Assembly (NCBI RefSeq): GCF_003815775.1 | Contig: NZ_CP033927.1 | Location: 1 to 30,209, forward strand | From: Chryseobacterium joostei | GTDB taxonomy: Bacteria > Bacteroidota > Bacteroidia > Flavobacteriales > Weeksellaceae | DNA length: 30,209 nucleotides | Direction of reading: 5' to 3' | In this document: in pieces, positions 20,253-27,360 of the stretch | How the letters are laid out: each line of letters starts with the position of its first letter | How positions within the stretch are numbered: position 1 is the first letter of the stretch | Position numbers and translations under genes: made by a program | The notes under the pieces: generated by a model | Seen by the model: the letters and a program-made list of their open reading frames with translations, nothing else | Databases searched by the model: none | Told to the model about the DNA's origin: nothing

Positions 20253-21278
20253 TTATTTTAAAATTACTATTTGACATTCGATATTTGATAGGGGTATTTT
20301 TGTTTCCCTGGTGTTTGATTGCCCCCCATAAGATGCTCTACTTAGAATTCCCCCTACTACCGGTATTCTACTTGCTTGACTTACGGCTTCATCCCTTATT
20401 ATATTTCCTCTTCCTGTAGAGGAAGTATTTTCATTTACAACTAATGGAAGTCCTTCCTCTCCATCATATCCTAATATTTTTCCTGATACTGAATAGGTTT
20501 TACCATTAGCCTTAATTGAAGTTATTTTTGCTAAAACTCTGTCTTCTTCTAATTTAATAACACCTGTTGCATAGCTTTTCCCTTTAGGTATATTCTCACC
20601 ATTTAAAGTAAAGTTCTCTAATAAAACAAATGAAATACTTCTGTTGTTGGTAGCATAACCCTGGGAAATTAACTTAGATTTTACTTGAGTTAAAATAGCT
20701 GCCGGAGCTTTTCTCTCTTCATAACTATTATTCGTATAACTTGCTTCTTTAATAGGTTCCTGCTTATATACCTCTGTATAAGTAGGCATATTTTGTGTTG
20801 AGTTTTCTACAGGTCTTTTTTTACTTGAATATCCAATTCTACTATTAGATGGTTCTTTCTCCTGCCACATTTCGTAGTTACCATAAGGAGAGTAAGTTGA
20901 TGATGCAGATTGTTTAGGTGATGCAGATTGTTTAGGTGCTGAAATATCTTGTTTATCTAATTTATCTAAATAGTCTAGCTCATTATTAGCACTTGTATTA
21001 CCTTGATAACCTGAATTTCCGGATTGCTCTGAAATAACATCGTAGTTCGTATTGTTTTCAGCTTCACCAATTCCATTTACTTTAGCTACAGAAACGGAAT
21101 CTTTATTAGCGTCCTTACCTCCAACTTTCCAGGAAATTGCCTTTTCTGACTTTTCTTCTTTTTTATTTGCAACCTGGGAAACAATTAGTAATAATAATAC
21201 CCCAACTATGCAAAAAAATAGAACTTTTTTCTCCTTATAAAATTGAATTACTTTTTCTTCTATTTGTTTATAATCCAT
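20253..21278 (-). CDS. traM: Conjugative transfer protein TraM (VirB10-like)
   Basis: TraM spans the envelope as the VirB10-like scaffold of the channel. This 341-residue protein has one inner-membrane helix (about residues 18-37, VLFFCIVGVLLLLIVSQVA). A long Ser/Asn/Tyr/Lys-rich periplasmic linker follows (40-190, with several YxxY stretches and an exact KQSASP duplication). The C-terminal beta domain (about 195-341) is the conserved TraM part: AILTQVKSKLISQGYATNNR, FVLLENFTLNGENIPKGKSY, GKILGYDGEEGLPLV and the RIPVVGGILSRASYGG segment. Its start overlaps the end of traK by 11 bp. Family confidence is high. Confidence 0.9.
   Translation of the reverse strand: MDYKQIEEKVIQFYKEKKVLFFCIVGVLLLLIVSQVANKKEEKSEKAISWKVGGKDANKDSVSVAKVNGIGEAENNTNYDVISEQSGNSGYQGNTSANNELDYLDKLDKQDISAPKQSASPKQSASSTYSPYGNYEMWQEKEPSNSRIGYSSKKRPVENSTQNMPTYTEVYKQEPIKEASYTNNSYEERKAPAAILTQVKSKLISQGYATNNRSISFVLLENFTLNGENIPKGKSYATGVIKLEEDRVLAKITSIKANGKTYSVSGKILGYDGEEGLPLVVNENTSSTGRGNIIRDEAVSQASRIPVVGGILSRASYGGQSNTRETKIPLSNIECQIVILK
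20901..20936. repeat. Perfect 18-bp tandem duplication inside traM
   Basis: TGATGCAGATTGTTTAGG occurs twice head to tail, encoding two copies of a KQSASP hexapeptide in the linker of TraM. The identical in-frame copies indicate recent slippage; linker length may vary between relatives. Confidence 0.95.
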
Positions 21279-21957
21279 TGTTTTGTTGATTTTCCTGATT
21301 ATTATTTTCTGCAGTAATTTCAGCTTCTTTAATTTCTTCTTTTACTCCAAGTTTATCCAGGTGATAATTTTTTATTCTGAACCCTGTGAAATTATTGTCT
21401 ACTTGTCTAGTCTGTTCTAATTCTCCTCCTGCTTCTAAATTGTGGATTGTTTTTGATTTTCCGGCTACTACTATGAATTCAGCTTTATAGTTGAATTGAT
21501 AAGGCTTTTTAGAGAAATCAATTACAATATCCTGTGGTTTTAATTCTATTTTTGTAGAACTTTTTGAGTTGATTATATCAGTGTAAAAATTATCATTGAT
21601 TAATGATTTTCTTAATCTTTTTGTTGATTCATCAGACATATCAAACGCCTTATTTTGTCTGACATTGATATAGTCCTGGTACGGTTCTAAATTCCAAAAA
21701 TAATCGTTGAATAGCTGAATTGCTCCTTTTGCTGATGCATCCATATTCTGGCCATAATCTTGACTTCTTACAGCTTTATAAGCTTGGTTATCTACGAAAA
21801 TATATACTTCATCCTTTGCCTTATTAGTTATTTCAGCAGCTTTATTCATATAAATCAATAGCATTGCTATAGAAAATAAAAAGCAGCCTAATACAGAAAC
21901 ATATATAATTGTTTGCGAAAATTTTTCTTTTTTCGAGATATCGTTTAAAAACTTCAT
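21268..21957 (-). CDS. traK: Conjugative transfer protein TraK (VirB8-like)
   Basis: TraK is the VirB8-like assembly factor of the inner-membrane complex. This 229-residue protein has a cytoplasmic basic N-terminus (KFLNDISKKEKF), one membrane helix (about residues 17-36, IIYVSVLGCFLFSIAMLLIY) and a periplasmic NTF2-like domain. The family-typical segment AIQLFNDYFWNLEPYQDYIN lies near residue 80-100, followed by DMSDESTKRL and a strand-rich end (YQFNYKAEFIVVAGKS, TGFRIKNYHLDKLGV). The Asn/Gln-rich tail (NNNQENQQNNGL) overlaps the start of traM by 11 bp. Position between traJ and traM agrees. Confidence 0.92.
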   Translation of the reverse strand: MKFLNDISKKEKFSQTIIYVSVLGCFLFSIAMLLIYMNKAAEITNKAKDEVYIFVDNQAYKAVRSQDYGQNMDASAKGAIQLFNDYFWNLEPYQDYINVRQNKAFDMSDESTKRLRKSLINDNFYTDIINSKSSTKIELKPQDIVIDFSKKPYQFNYKAEFIVVAGKSKTIHNLEAGGELEQTRQVDNNFTGFRIKNYHLDKLGVKEEIKEAEITAENNNQENQQNNGL

Positions 21958-21964
21958 AATTATT

Positions 21965-22798
21965 TTAAATTTTTGTTACGACTTTTGATAAAGCCATTGC
22001 TGCCGATTTTAATTTAGAAGATGCCCCATTAGCTGCACCACCTCCTGAGTCCATTACCCACCCTATAAGGCTTGGAGTACTAAAATAACTTAAGGCTATC
22101 ATGAAATAGAAGAGCATTCCTAACTGTATGTTTTCAAAATATTGTATCATATCTGCAGGATTTTTAGCCAACTTATGTTCTATAGATGCTAAAAAGACTG
22201 TTTTTCCTATCCAATCGATTAGCATTAACCCAGGTATATAAAGGCTTACTTCAATTGCTTTTAATAAAGCGCCTTGCCATAGATGACTTATTGAAGGAAT
22301 AAAGCTTAAAGAGATATTAATTGGCGCAATAAATACTAAGAGAGCTACTTTAAAAACTACTTTCATTTTAACGTATAGAAACCCGATTATTGCTAATATA
22401 TTGATTGCTGTTAATGCGAAAATGAAACAACTTTTTTTTAGTTCTAATCCTATTTGGTTAGAAACAATTTCTACAGGATTTATTGAAATTTCTGCAGGTG
22501 GTTCTTTCATAAAGTCGTCTATTGATATTCCCATGCTAAAAGGAACTGCAGCACTTCCTTTATAAAGACCTTGTACGAATTTACTATATCCTAAGAGAAA
22601 AATTAATAGAGGAACCCATTTTACATAGCCCCATATATCCCCTCCGTCTATCCAATTTCTTACGCATTGAACCAAAGCTCCTGCCCCAGCAATAACTAAT
22701 AAAATATCTAACGTTGAGTCACTTTGACTAAGAACCTGTGCAAGTGCTTTATCAAAATTTTCGTTTGCATTTTCTGCAACATAATCTAATAATCCCAT
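21965..22798 (-). CDS. traJ: Conjugative transfer protein TraJ (VirB6-like)
   Basis: This 277-residue polytopic inner-membrane channel component has hydrophobic segments at about residues 32-50, 62-82, 120-145, 150-172, 182-200 and 228-248. Its family marks are the N-terminal region with ALVQCVRNWIDGGDIWGYVK, the central GFLYVKMKVVFKVALLVF and the SISHLWQGALLKAIEVSLY segment. The C-terminus is Gly/Ala/Ser-rich (GGGAANGASSKLKSAA). It lies 1 nt after the preceding gene and 7 nt before traK. The usual TraJ of Bacteroides elements is somewhat longer (about 300-370 residues), but the core is intact. Confidence 0.88.
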   Translation of the reverse strand: MGLLDYVAENANENFDKALAQVLSQSDSTLDILLVIAGAGALVQCVRNWIDGGDIWGYVKWVPLLIFLLGYSKFVQGLYKGSAAVPFSMGISIDDFMKEPPAEISINPVEIVSNQIGLELKKSCFIFALTAINILAIIGFLYVKMKVVFKVALLVFIAPINISLSFIPSISHLWQGALLKAIEVSLYIPGLMLIDWIGKTVFLASIEHKLAKNPADMIQYFENIQLGMLFYFMIALSYFSTPSLIGWVMDSGGGAANGASSKLKSAAMALSKVVTKI

Positions 22799-22799
22799 A

Positions 22800-23330
22800 T
22801 TATTTTACATCTTTAAGCTGTTCATTAATAAATAAAAGCTGTTTTTTATTTTGTTCTACTAAGGCAGAAGTATCAGCTAAAACTTTTAATTTATCCTGAG
22901 TCTCTATTGCTTCTGCACTATAGGTCATAAGTTTTTTTGTTACTAAATAAGACTGAACGGTGAATGATGATATATCTAAAATTGCATTAATTGCTTGGTC
23001 TGCATTTGAGATTTTCTTTTTTTGCTTAATCGCTTTTATTCCACTTACTAAAACTTTTGCTATGTTAATAACATCAGATTTTTTCTTTTCCAATTCAGCT
23101 ACTTTAGTATTGATTAATAGAGGATTTGGAGACGCTTTTTTTCTCATTTCACTTTGTTTCTCCCTATTCTCCATTGATTGCATTTTGCTATCTATTTGAC
23201 GTAGATATGCTACCATTTCCTGATTTTGGTCGCTAAGACTACCTAATACTGTTTTTGCTAATTCAACATATTGTGCGTTTACTAAATTGGCAAATAAGCC
23301 AAACATTAAAATCAAAATACTCTTTTTCAT
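22800..23330 (-). CDS. traI: VirB5-like transfer protein (TraI position)
   Basis: This 176-residue secreted protein has a clean signal peptide (residues 1-20, MKKSILILMFGLFANLVNAQ) and an otherwise helical, coiled-coil-rich mature part: LSDQNQEMVAYLRQIDSKMQ, a Lys-rich helix with KVAELEKKKSDVINIAKVLV, and a C-terminal helix (LVEQNKKQLLFINEQLKD). This is the form of VirB5-like minor pilus proteins and of the DUF4141/TraI proteins found after traG in Bacteroides elements. The assignment relies on position and secondary structure more than on sequence motifs. Its start overlaps the last codon of traG by 4 bp; traJ follows after 1 nt. Confidence 0.7.
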   Translation of the reverse strand: MKKSILILMFGLFANLVNAQYVELAKTVLGSLSDQNQEMVAYLRQIDSKMQSMENREKQSEMRKKASPNPLLINTKVAELEKKKSDVINIAKVLVSGIKAIKQKKKISNADQAINAILDISSFTVQSYLVTKKLMTYSAEAIETQDKLKVLADTSALVEQNKKQLLFINEQLKDVK

Positions 23331-25828
23331 GATTCTTTATTTTTTTGGTTATTTAATTCTGCATATTCTTTAGCTGTAATAATGGGGTTGTTATTATTTT
23401 TTAAATCCAACCTGGTTAACTTTACTTTTTCCTCTGGGTCAGATTCATATATTGCTTTTTCTTCGTTAGAAACCTCCATACCATAAGTTTTAATGTACTT
23501 TCTACCCACTAAAATGGCGAATTCTCTACAGTTGATTCCTTCCGGAAGTTTTTTCCCCAAAGAGAATATTACATTTGCCTGACTTTCAGTAAGAGATAAA
23601 AGCTCCTGAACATATTTCTTTCTTCCGGAATACTTGCTGATATTTAAAACAAAGCCTAATTCTGAGTTATTAAGAACCGCATTCTTAATAATTTCTGATT
23701 CAAAGAAGTCTTCCGGTTCTTGCGAGGTGAAAATAGTTCCTCCATTTTGAGAACGTACGGTTTTAATCGTATCTTTAATAAAGCCTACTAATAAAGGTTT
23801 ATCCATTGCGGTCCAAACTTCATCATAGTGGATGAACTTAATGAACTCTAAAAGTTCCTGACTGTATAACTTTGATTTATATAAATTTGTTAACAGTAGA
23901 GTAACTATGGCAAATAAAGCAGGATTGTCTTTTAACTCCTTAATTTGAAAGGTAATATATCTGTTACTTTTAATGTTTTGCAACCTTTCATCACTATTAT
24001 TCAGAAGATAATCATATATACCGCCTTGATAAAATTCTTTTAACAGGAAAATATACTTTTTCACATTGATAATGTCTTCAATACCAAACTCCTTAACAAT
24101 GCTTTCTGAGTTTTCTTTTAAGAATTCGTAGAATGTATTAAACTTTCTTTCTAGCTCAATATCATAGTAACGGTTTAGTATTTCAATAAAGAATCCTCCT
24201 ACTATTTGAGCTTCACTATCATTAGCTATATCTAAAATAGTTAAGAGTAGGTATTGTAATGTTGAAATTTTATCTCCTCTTTTTTCACCTTTTAAAACTA
24301 AGAAAGGATTAAGTCCAATTTTAGTATCAGTGGAAATTTTCATAAAGAAACCATGTTTCCCCTTTGTTACATGATTGACAAAATTCGTAGACCTTTCAAA
24401 AGAACTGGAACCATCTATATTAAAAACGTGCTCTCCTAAATTAAAATAGTGCATTAATATTGCGTTCCATAAAAAAGACTTACCACTTCCTGTAGCTCCT
24501 ACAGACCATGCATTATAAGCTGTTATATCTTTTCTCCTTTTTAACGTTCTAAAGATGTCTAGCTTCTCCGGATTTCCACTTAAGATATCTATTACTCTGA
24601 ATCCATCATAGGAATTCCCTTTTGTAAAATCTTCGCAATAAAAAAAGCTAAAAGCTTGTTCTTGAGTTATTGGAAAATAAAGGTCAGCAGGCAACCCAAT
24701 CCCATTTCCCCCACAAGTAGCAAAGTAAAGGTCAATAGTATCTACTACATTTTGTCTCAAAAATATAGGAAAATCCTCTGATGTACTTATTTCTTCGGTT
24801 ATAATATTTGTATGGGTAAGTACAACTTTTTGATGGTTATCTAAAATTTCTTTTCTAAAGCTTTCAATCTGCCCTTTAAAAATTTCATTTTTCTCTTCAT
24901 CTACAGATTTGTTTTTTTTGTCTTTTTCAGAAGAGAAAAATTTCGCAAAGTTTCCAAGTACATTTTCTTTCTTTTTCAGCATTTTTAAATACTGTTCCTG
25001 GGCAGGAATATAGAAGTATTGATTAAGAATATGGTCTTCTTTTATTTCCAACCCTAAAGGGCTTAAAAGTGATTTTGGAATATACATTTCTGTTCCTCCT
25101 GTCTTTTCAGTATCATGAAGATATTCAGGAAGAACATCAGGAAGTTGTTCTAATTTTTCTACAGTATAGGTGTGAAGTTTTTTCTTTCCTAAAATAATTT
25201 CTCCTTTTGTAATGTCTAAATCAGATTTAACATTTTTATCTTGAGATAGGGTCTCCCACAAAGTAAAAAGTTGTTCAAACTGTTCTTGTGTTTCTAAAAG
25301 CTCTCCTTTTAAAACTGACTTTTTTAATAATTGCGAAATTGCTTTTTTCTTTTTCTCAAATATTATTAAATTTTCTTTTGAAATATATTCTTTATCAATT
25401 ACAGGTTTAAATATATTCCCGGATTTTTCCTTTTTAAGAAATTGATTTGTATGATTACTTTCGTATTTAAGGTAATTTTCAGGAACAGAAGAAAAGAATA
25501 TGTAGGATATTTGCTCTCTTACTTTTCTCCCTTTGAAATGTTGAAAATTAAATTCTTCGATAAACGTTGGGGAATCAATTTCATCATCATAAGGTCTATT
25601 AACAAAGAATTCTGTTTTTTGTATAATAGAATTTTCCCCCATTATGTCTATAAGCTTATTGTATAAACCTCTTAGTTGACTAAAATCTTCTGTTGTCTTT
25701 CCATATAAATTGGGATAATGTACTCTAAAACCAAAAGACAGTACCCCCTTTTCTTTTGCAATAAGAGTATCAGAATTCTCAATAGCGTATATCGGATGAT
25801 TAACCTTATTTAGTAAGTAGTTCTTCAT
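23327..25828 (-). CDS. traG: Conjugation ATPase TraG (VirB4-like)
   Basis: TraG energises channel assembly and pilus biogenesis. The 833-residue protein has an N-terminal region (1-400) with the alternating strands typical of VirB4 and a second half that is the ATPase. Walker A is GATGSGKS at about residues 443-450, followed by the FNIDGSSSFER segment. Walker B lies in FIHYDEVW (about 663-668), followed by the TIFTSQEPEDFFES region and NAVLNNSELGFVL. The C-terminus is intact (GREFAILVGRKYIKT type end). The length is typical. Its ATG lies 23 bp inside the end of traF, and the next gene overlaps its end by 4 bp, so the tra genes are translationally coupled. Confidence 0.95.
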   Translation of the reverse strand: MKNYLLNKVNHPIYAIENSDTLIAKEKGVLSFGFRVHYPNLYGKTTEDFSQLRGLYNKLIDIMGENSIIQKTEFFVNRPYDDEIDSPTFIEEFNFQHFKGRKVREQISYIFFSSVPENYLKYESNHTNQFLKKEKSGNIFKPVIDKEYISKENLIIFEKKKKAISQLLKKSVLKGELLETQEQFEQLFTLWETLSQDKNVKSDLDITKGEIILGKKKLHTYTVEKLEQLPDVLPEYLHDTEKTGGTEMYIPKSLLSPLGLEIKEDHILNQYFYIPAQEQYLKMLKKKENVLGNFAKFFSSEKDKKNKSVDEEKNEIFKGQIESFRKEILDNHQKVVLTHTNIITEEISTSEDFPIFLRQNVVDTIDLYFATCGGNGIGLPADLYFPITQEQAFSFFYCEDFTKGNSYDGFRVIDILSGNPEKLDIFRTLKRRKDITAYNAWSVGATGSGKSFLWNAILMHYFNLGEHVFNIDGSSSFERSTNFVNHVTKGKHGFFMKISTDTKIGLNPFLVLKGEKRGDKISTLQYLLLTILDIANDSEAQIVGGFFIEILNRYYDIELERKFNTFYEFLKENSESIVKEFGIEDIINVKKYIFLLKEFYQGGIYDYLLNNSDERLQNIKSNRYITFQIKELKDNPALFAIVTLLLTNLYKSKLYSQELLEFIKFIHYDEVWTAMDKPLLVGFIKDTIKTVRSQNGGTIFTSQEPEDFFESEIIKNAVLNNSELGFVLNISKYSGRKKYVQELLSLTESQANVIFSLGKKLPEGINCREFAILVGRKYIKTYGMEVSNEEKAIYESDPEEKVKLTRLDLKNNNNPIITAKEYAELNNQKNKES

Positions 25829-26123
25829 TATTTTCTGTAATTGGTGTAAATTCCCTTTTATATTGTATTGGTTTTGAGCCGTTGGCTTTTGTCTTCTTTA
25901 TATTATTTTTTTGGTTTTTTTTATCCATTTTTTTAAAATATGGATAAAAACCAACGATTGGAACCATATAGAGTAGTAAGGTTAACATGGTTACCCCTAT
26001 TGCAGAGAATAGAAGTAACCATGATAGAGTTACTACACCGAAGAATTGCATAGCATAATTTTGATTAAGTCCTATAAACCTAATTTCCTTTTGCAATCCT
26101 TTATTTACTCGGTAATTTTTCAT
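25806..26123 (-). CDS. traF: Conjugative transfer protein TraF (VirB3-like, DUF4133)
   Basis: This 105-residue inner-membrane protein has the VirB3-like layout. A short N-terminus (MKNYRVNKGLQKEIRFIGL, in which YxxNKGLxxxIxFxGL is the family signature) is followed by two adjacent membrane helices (about 26-41 and 44-62, VVTLSWLLLFSAIGV and LTLLLYMVPIVGF) and a basic tail. The frame is open further upstream to 26285, but that part overlaps traE out of frame. The ATG at 26121-26123 shares one base with the traE stop (TAATG), so that is the start. The 3' end overlaps traG by 23 bp. Confidence 0.9.
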   Translation of the reverse strand: MKNYRVNKGLQKEIRFIGLNQNYAMQFFGVVTLSWLLLFSAIGVTMLTLLLYMVPIVGFYPYFKKMDKKNQKNNIKKTKANGSKPIQYKREFTPITENNEELLTK

Positions 26124-26404
26124 TAAATACCAAATATTTGCTTTACTCCAAATAAAGCCCCTGCAGCAACAGCAGCTCTCACCGCCCATTCTCCTGCTGA
26201 AAAACCTACATTTGAACCCGTTTTGTTTGCAATAATCATTACTACAACAAGTATAGCCGCAGCTCCAAAACTTAAATACATGCAAATGTCATATATGATT
26301 AAAACTCCTGTCTTAATCTGACCTGAAAATTGTTTAAGGTAGTTGATTAATGCATCAAGTCCTCCCGCTAAAAATGCTGCTAATGGTGTTGCTAAAAAAT
26401 TCAT
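26123..26404 (-). CDS. traE: Conjugative transfer protein TraE (VirB2-like, DUF4134)
   Basis: This 93-residue, very hydrophobic protein is the pilin-like VirB2 counterpart. A first hydrophobic segment (residues 4-22, LATPLAAFLAGGLDALINY) is followed by a loop with FSGQIKTG and two membrane helices (about 35-60, IIYDICMYLSFGAAAILVVVMI, and 72-92, AVRAAVAAGALFGVKQIF). There is no clear signal cleavage site, unlike many TraE proteins. It is the first recognisable T4SS gene of the operon, 16 nt after the gene at 26421, and its stop overlaps the traF start by one base. Confidence 0.9.
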   Translation of the reverse strand: MNFLATPLAAFLAGGLDALINYLKQFSGQIKTGVLIIYDICMYLSFGAAAILVVVMIIANKTGSNVGFSAGEWAVRAAVAAGALFGVKQIFGI

Positions 26405-26420
26405 AGTTTTAAAATTTTAT

Positions 26421-27302
26421 TTATTTATTTTTTTTCTTTTTTTCTTCTCTAGGAAAATATATATCATTTATTATTTTCCAATTATAAAGCTCCTTTAAAT
26501 TAGTCCTGTTAGGTCTATGGATTTGAACATTATGAAAGAAAGATAATTTTTCAATCATGCTTAAAATGATTTTTCTACTCTCTTTTTTAAATAAATCAAA
26601 TTCCGGAAACTTTAATTTTATTATATTTTCCTCCTGGATAAATATCACTATATCATTAATTGCGAAATTTGTTCTTATTAATGTTGTATTAATATTTTCC
26701 TTGATTTTAAGAAAAAAGCTTTTTACTTCATCAATTTTGTCTTTATTATTAGATGTATAGCATAATACTGTCTCTTTAGAATCAAAAGTAAATTTCTCCC
26801 CTGTTATTGCTTCTATTATTCTGAGTTCTTGATAAAATGATTTTACTGAATTTTTAAGAGCTATTTTAAAACTTAAAAGTTCCCTATTAAAATTTTTATC
26901 TATAAAAGCATTGAATTGGGATAAAGCTTCATTCTTTGTACTTGATAAGTATACATAAACAGAATTATCTTGATTAAATAATCTATCATAATAAACAGCT
27001 TCTAATGGACTATCTACTATAATTACTTGTGCTATATCTAAATCTAAATTTGAATGCCATAGTTGGTCTGAAATGGCTTTTTCCTCCAGGTCTGGACTTA
27101 TGATATAGGACTGCTGAGAAACATCATTAAGAAACAGTAGATTAACTCCCATTTTTTTAATTAGTAATACTTTCCCTTCAAAAGCCTGGAAGAAAAAAAT
27201 ATCTTCAGGTAAATTAAGTTTATCTAAAAATATTAGTTCTTCTGCAGACAATCCTTCTGTATCTTGTGGTGCTTCTTCAAAAAAATTTAAATCTTCGTCC
27301 AT
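26421..27302 (-). CDS. Degenerate Toprim-like protein leading the tra operon
   Basis: This protein (293 residues from MDEDLNFF) is not a named Tra protein. Residues about 90-145 resemble the Toprim fold of the DUF3991/Toprim_2 proteins found on mobile elements. A strand and loop AQVIIVDSPLEAVYYDRLF correspond to the usual ESPIDALSY-type motif, and the next strand is VYVYLSS followed by a helix. The normally conserved first Glu is Asp here, and no clear DxD pair follows, so catalysis is doubtful. The C-terminus is lysine-rich. It is the first gene of the minus tra operon; a palindromic operator and a -7 box lie just upstream. An alternative ATG lies at 27314. The fold assignment is tentative, and a nucleic-acid-binding accessory role is inference. 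Confidence 0.55.
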   Translation of the reverse strand: MDEDLNFFEEAPQDTEGLSAEELIFLDKLNLPEDIFFFQAFEGKVLLIKKMGVNLLFLNDVSQQSYIISPDLEEKAISDQLWHSNLDLDIAQVIIVDSPLEAVYYDRLFNQDNSVYVYLSSTKNEALSQFNAFIDKNFNRELLSFKIALKNSVKSFYQELRIIEAITGEKFTFDSKETVLCYTSNNKDKIDEVKSFFLKIKENINTTLIRTNFAINDIVIFIQEENIIKLKFPEFDLFKKESRKIILSMIEKLSFFHNVQIHRPNRTNLKELYNWKIINDIYFPREEKKKKNK

Positions 27303-27322
27303 AATTATTTGCATATAAAAAA

Positions 27323-27344
27323 CAAATGTAGCAATTTTGCTACA
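27323..27344. promoter_or_regulatory. Palindromic operator over the tra promoter
   Basis: TGTAGCAATTTTGCTACA (27327-27344) is a perfect palindrome of 8-bp arms around TT in the 58-bp gap between divergent starts. On the minus strand it overlaps a -7 box TACATTTG (27330-27323) of the tra operon. A dimeric repressor bound there would block the operon and perhaps the coupling-protein gene on the other side. The -33 element is not clear. I found no second exact copy of the palindrome in the window. Confidence 0.7.
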
Positions 27345-27360
27345 AAAATAATAAAAAAAT

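Noticed and set aside
25806..26285. 159-residue version of TraF beginning inside traE
   Set aside because: The first 54 residues are traE read out of frame (Cys-rich); the real TraF start is the TAATG overlap at 26123.
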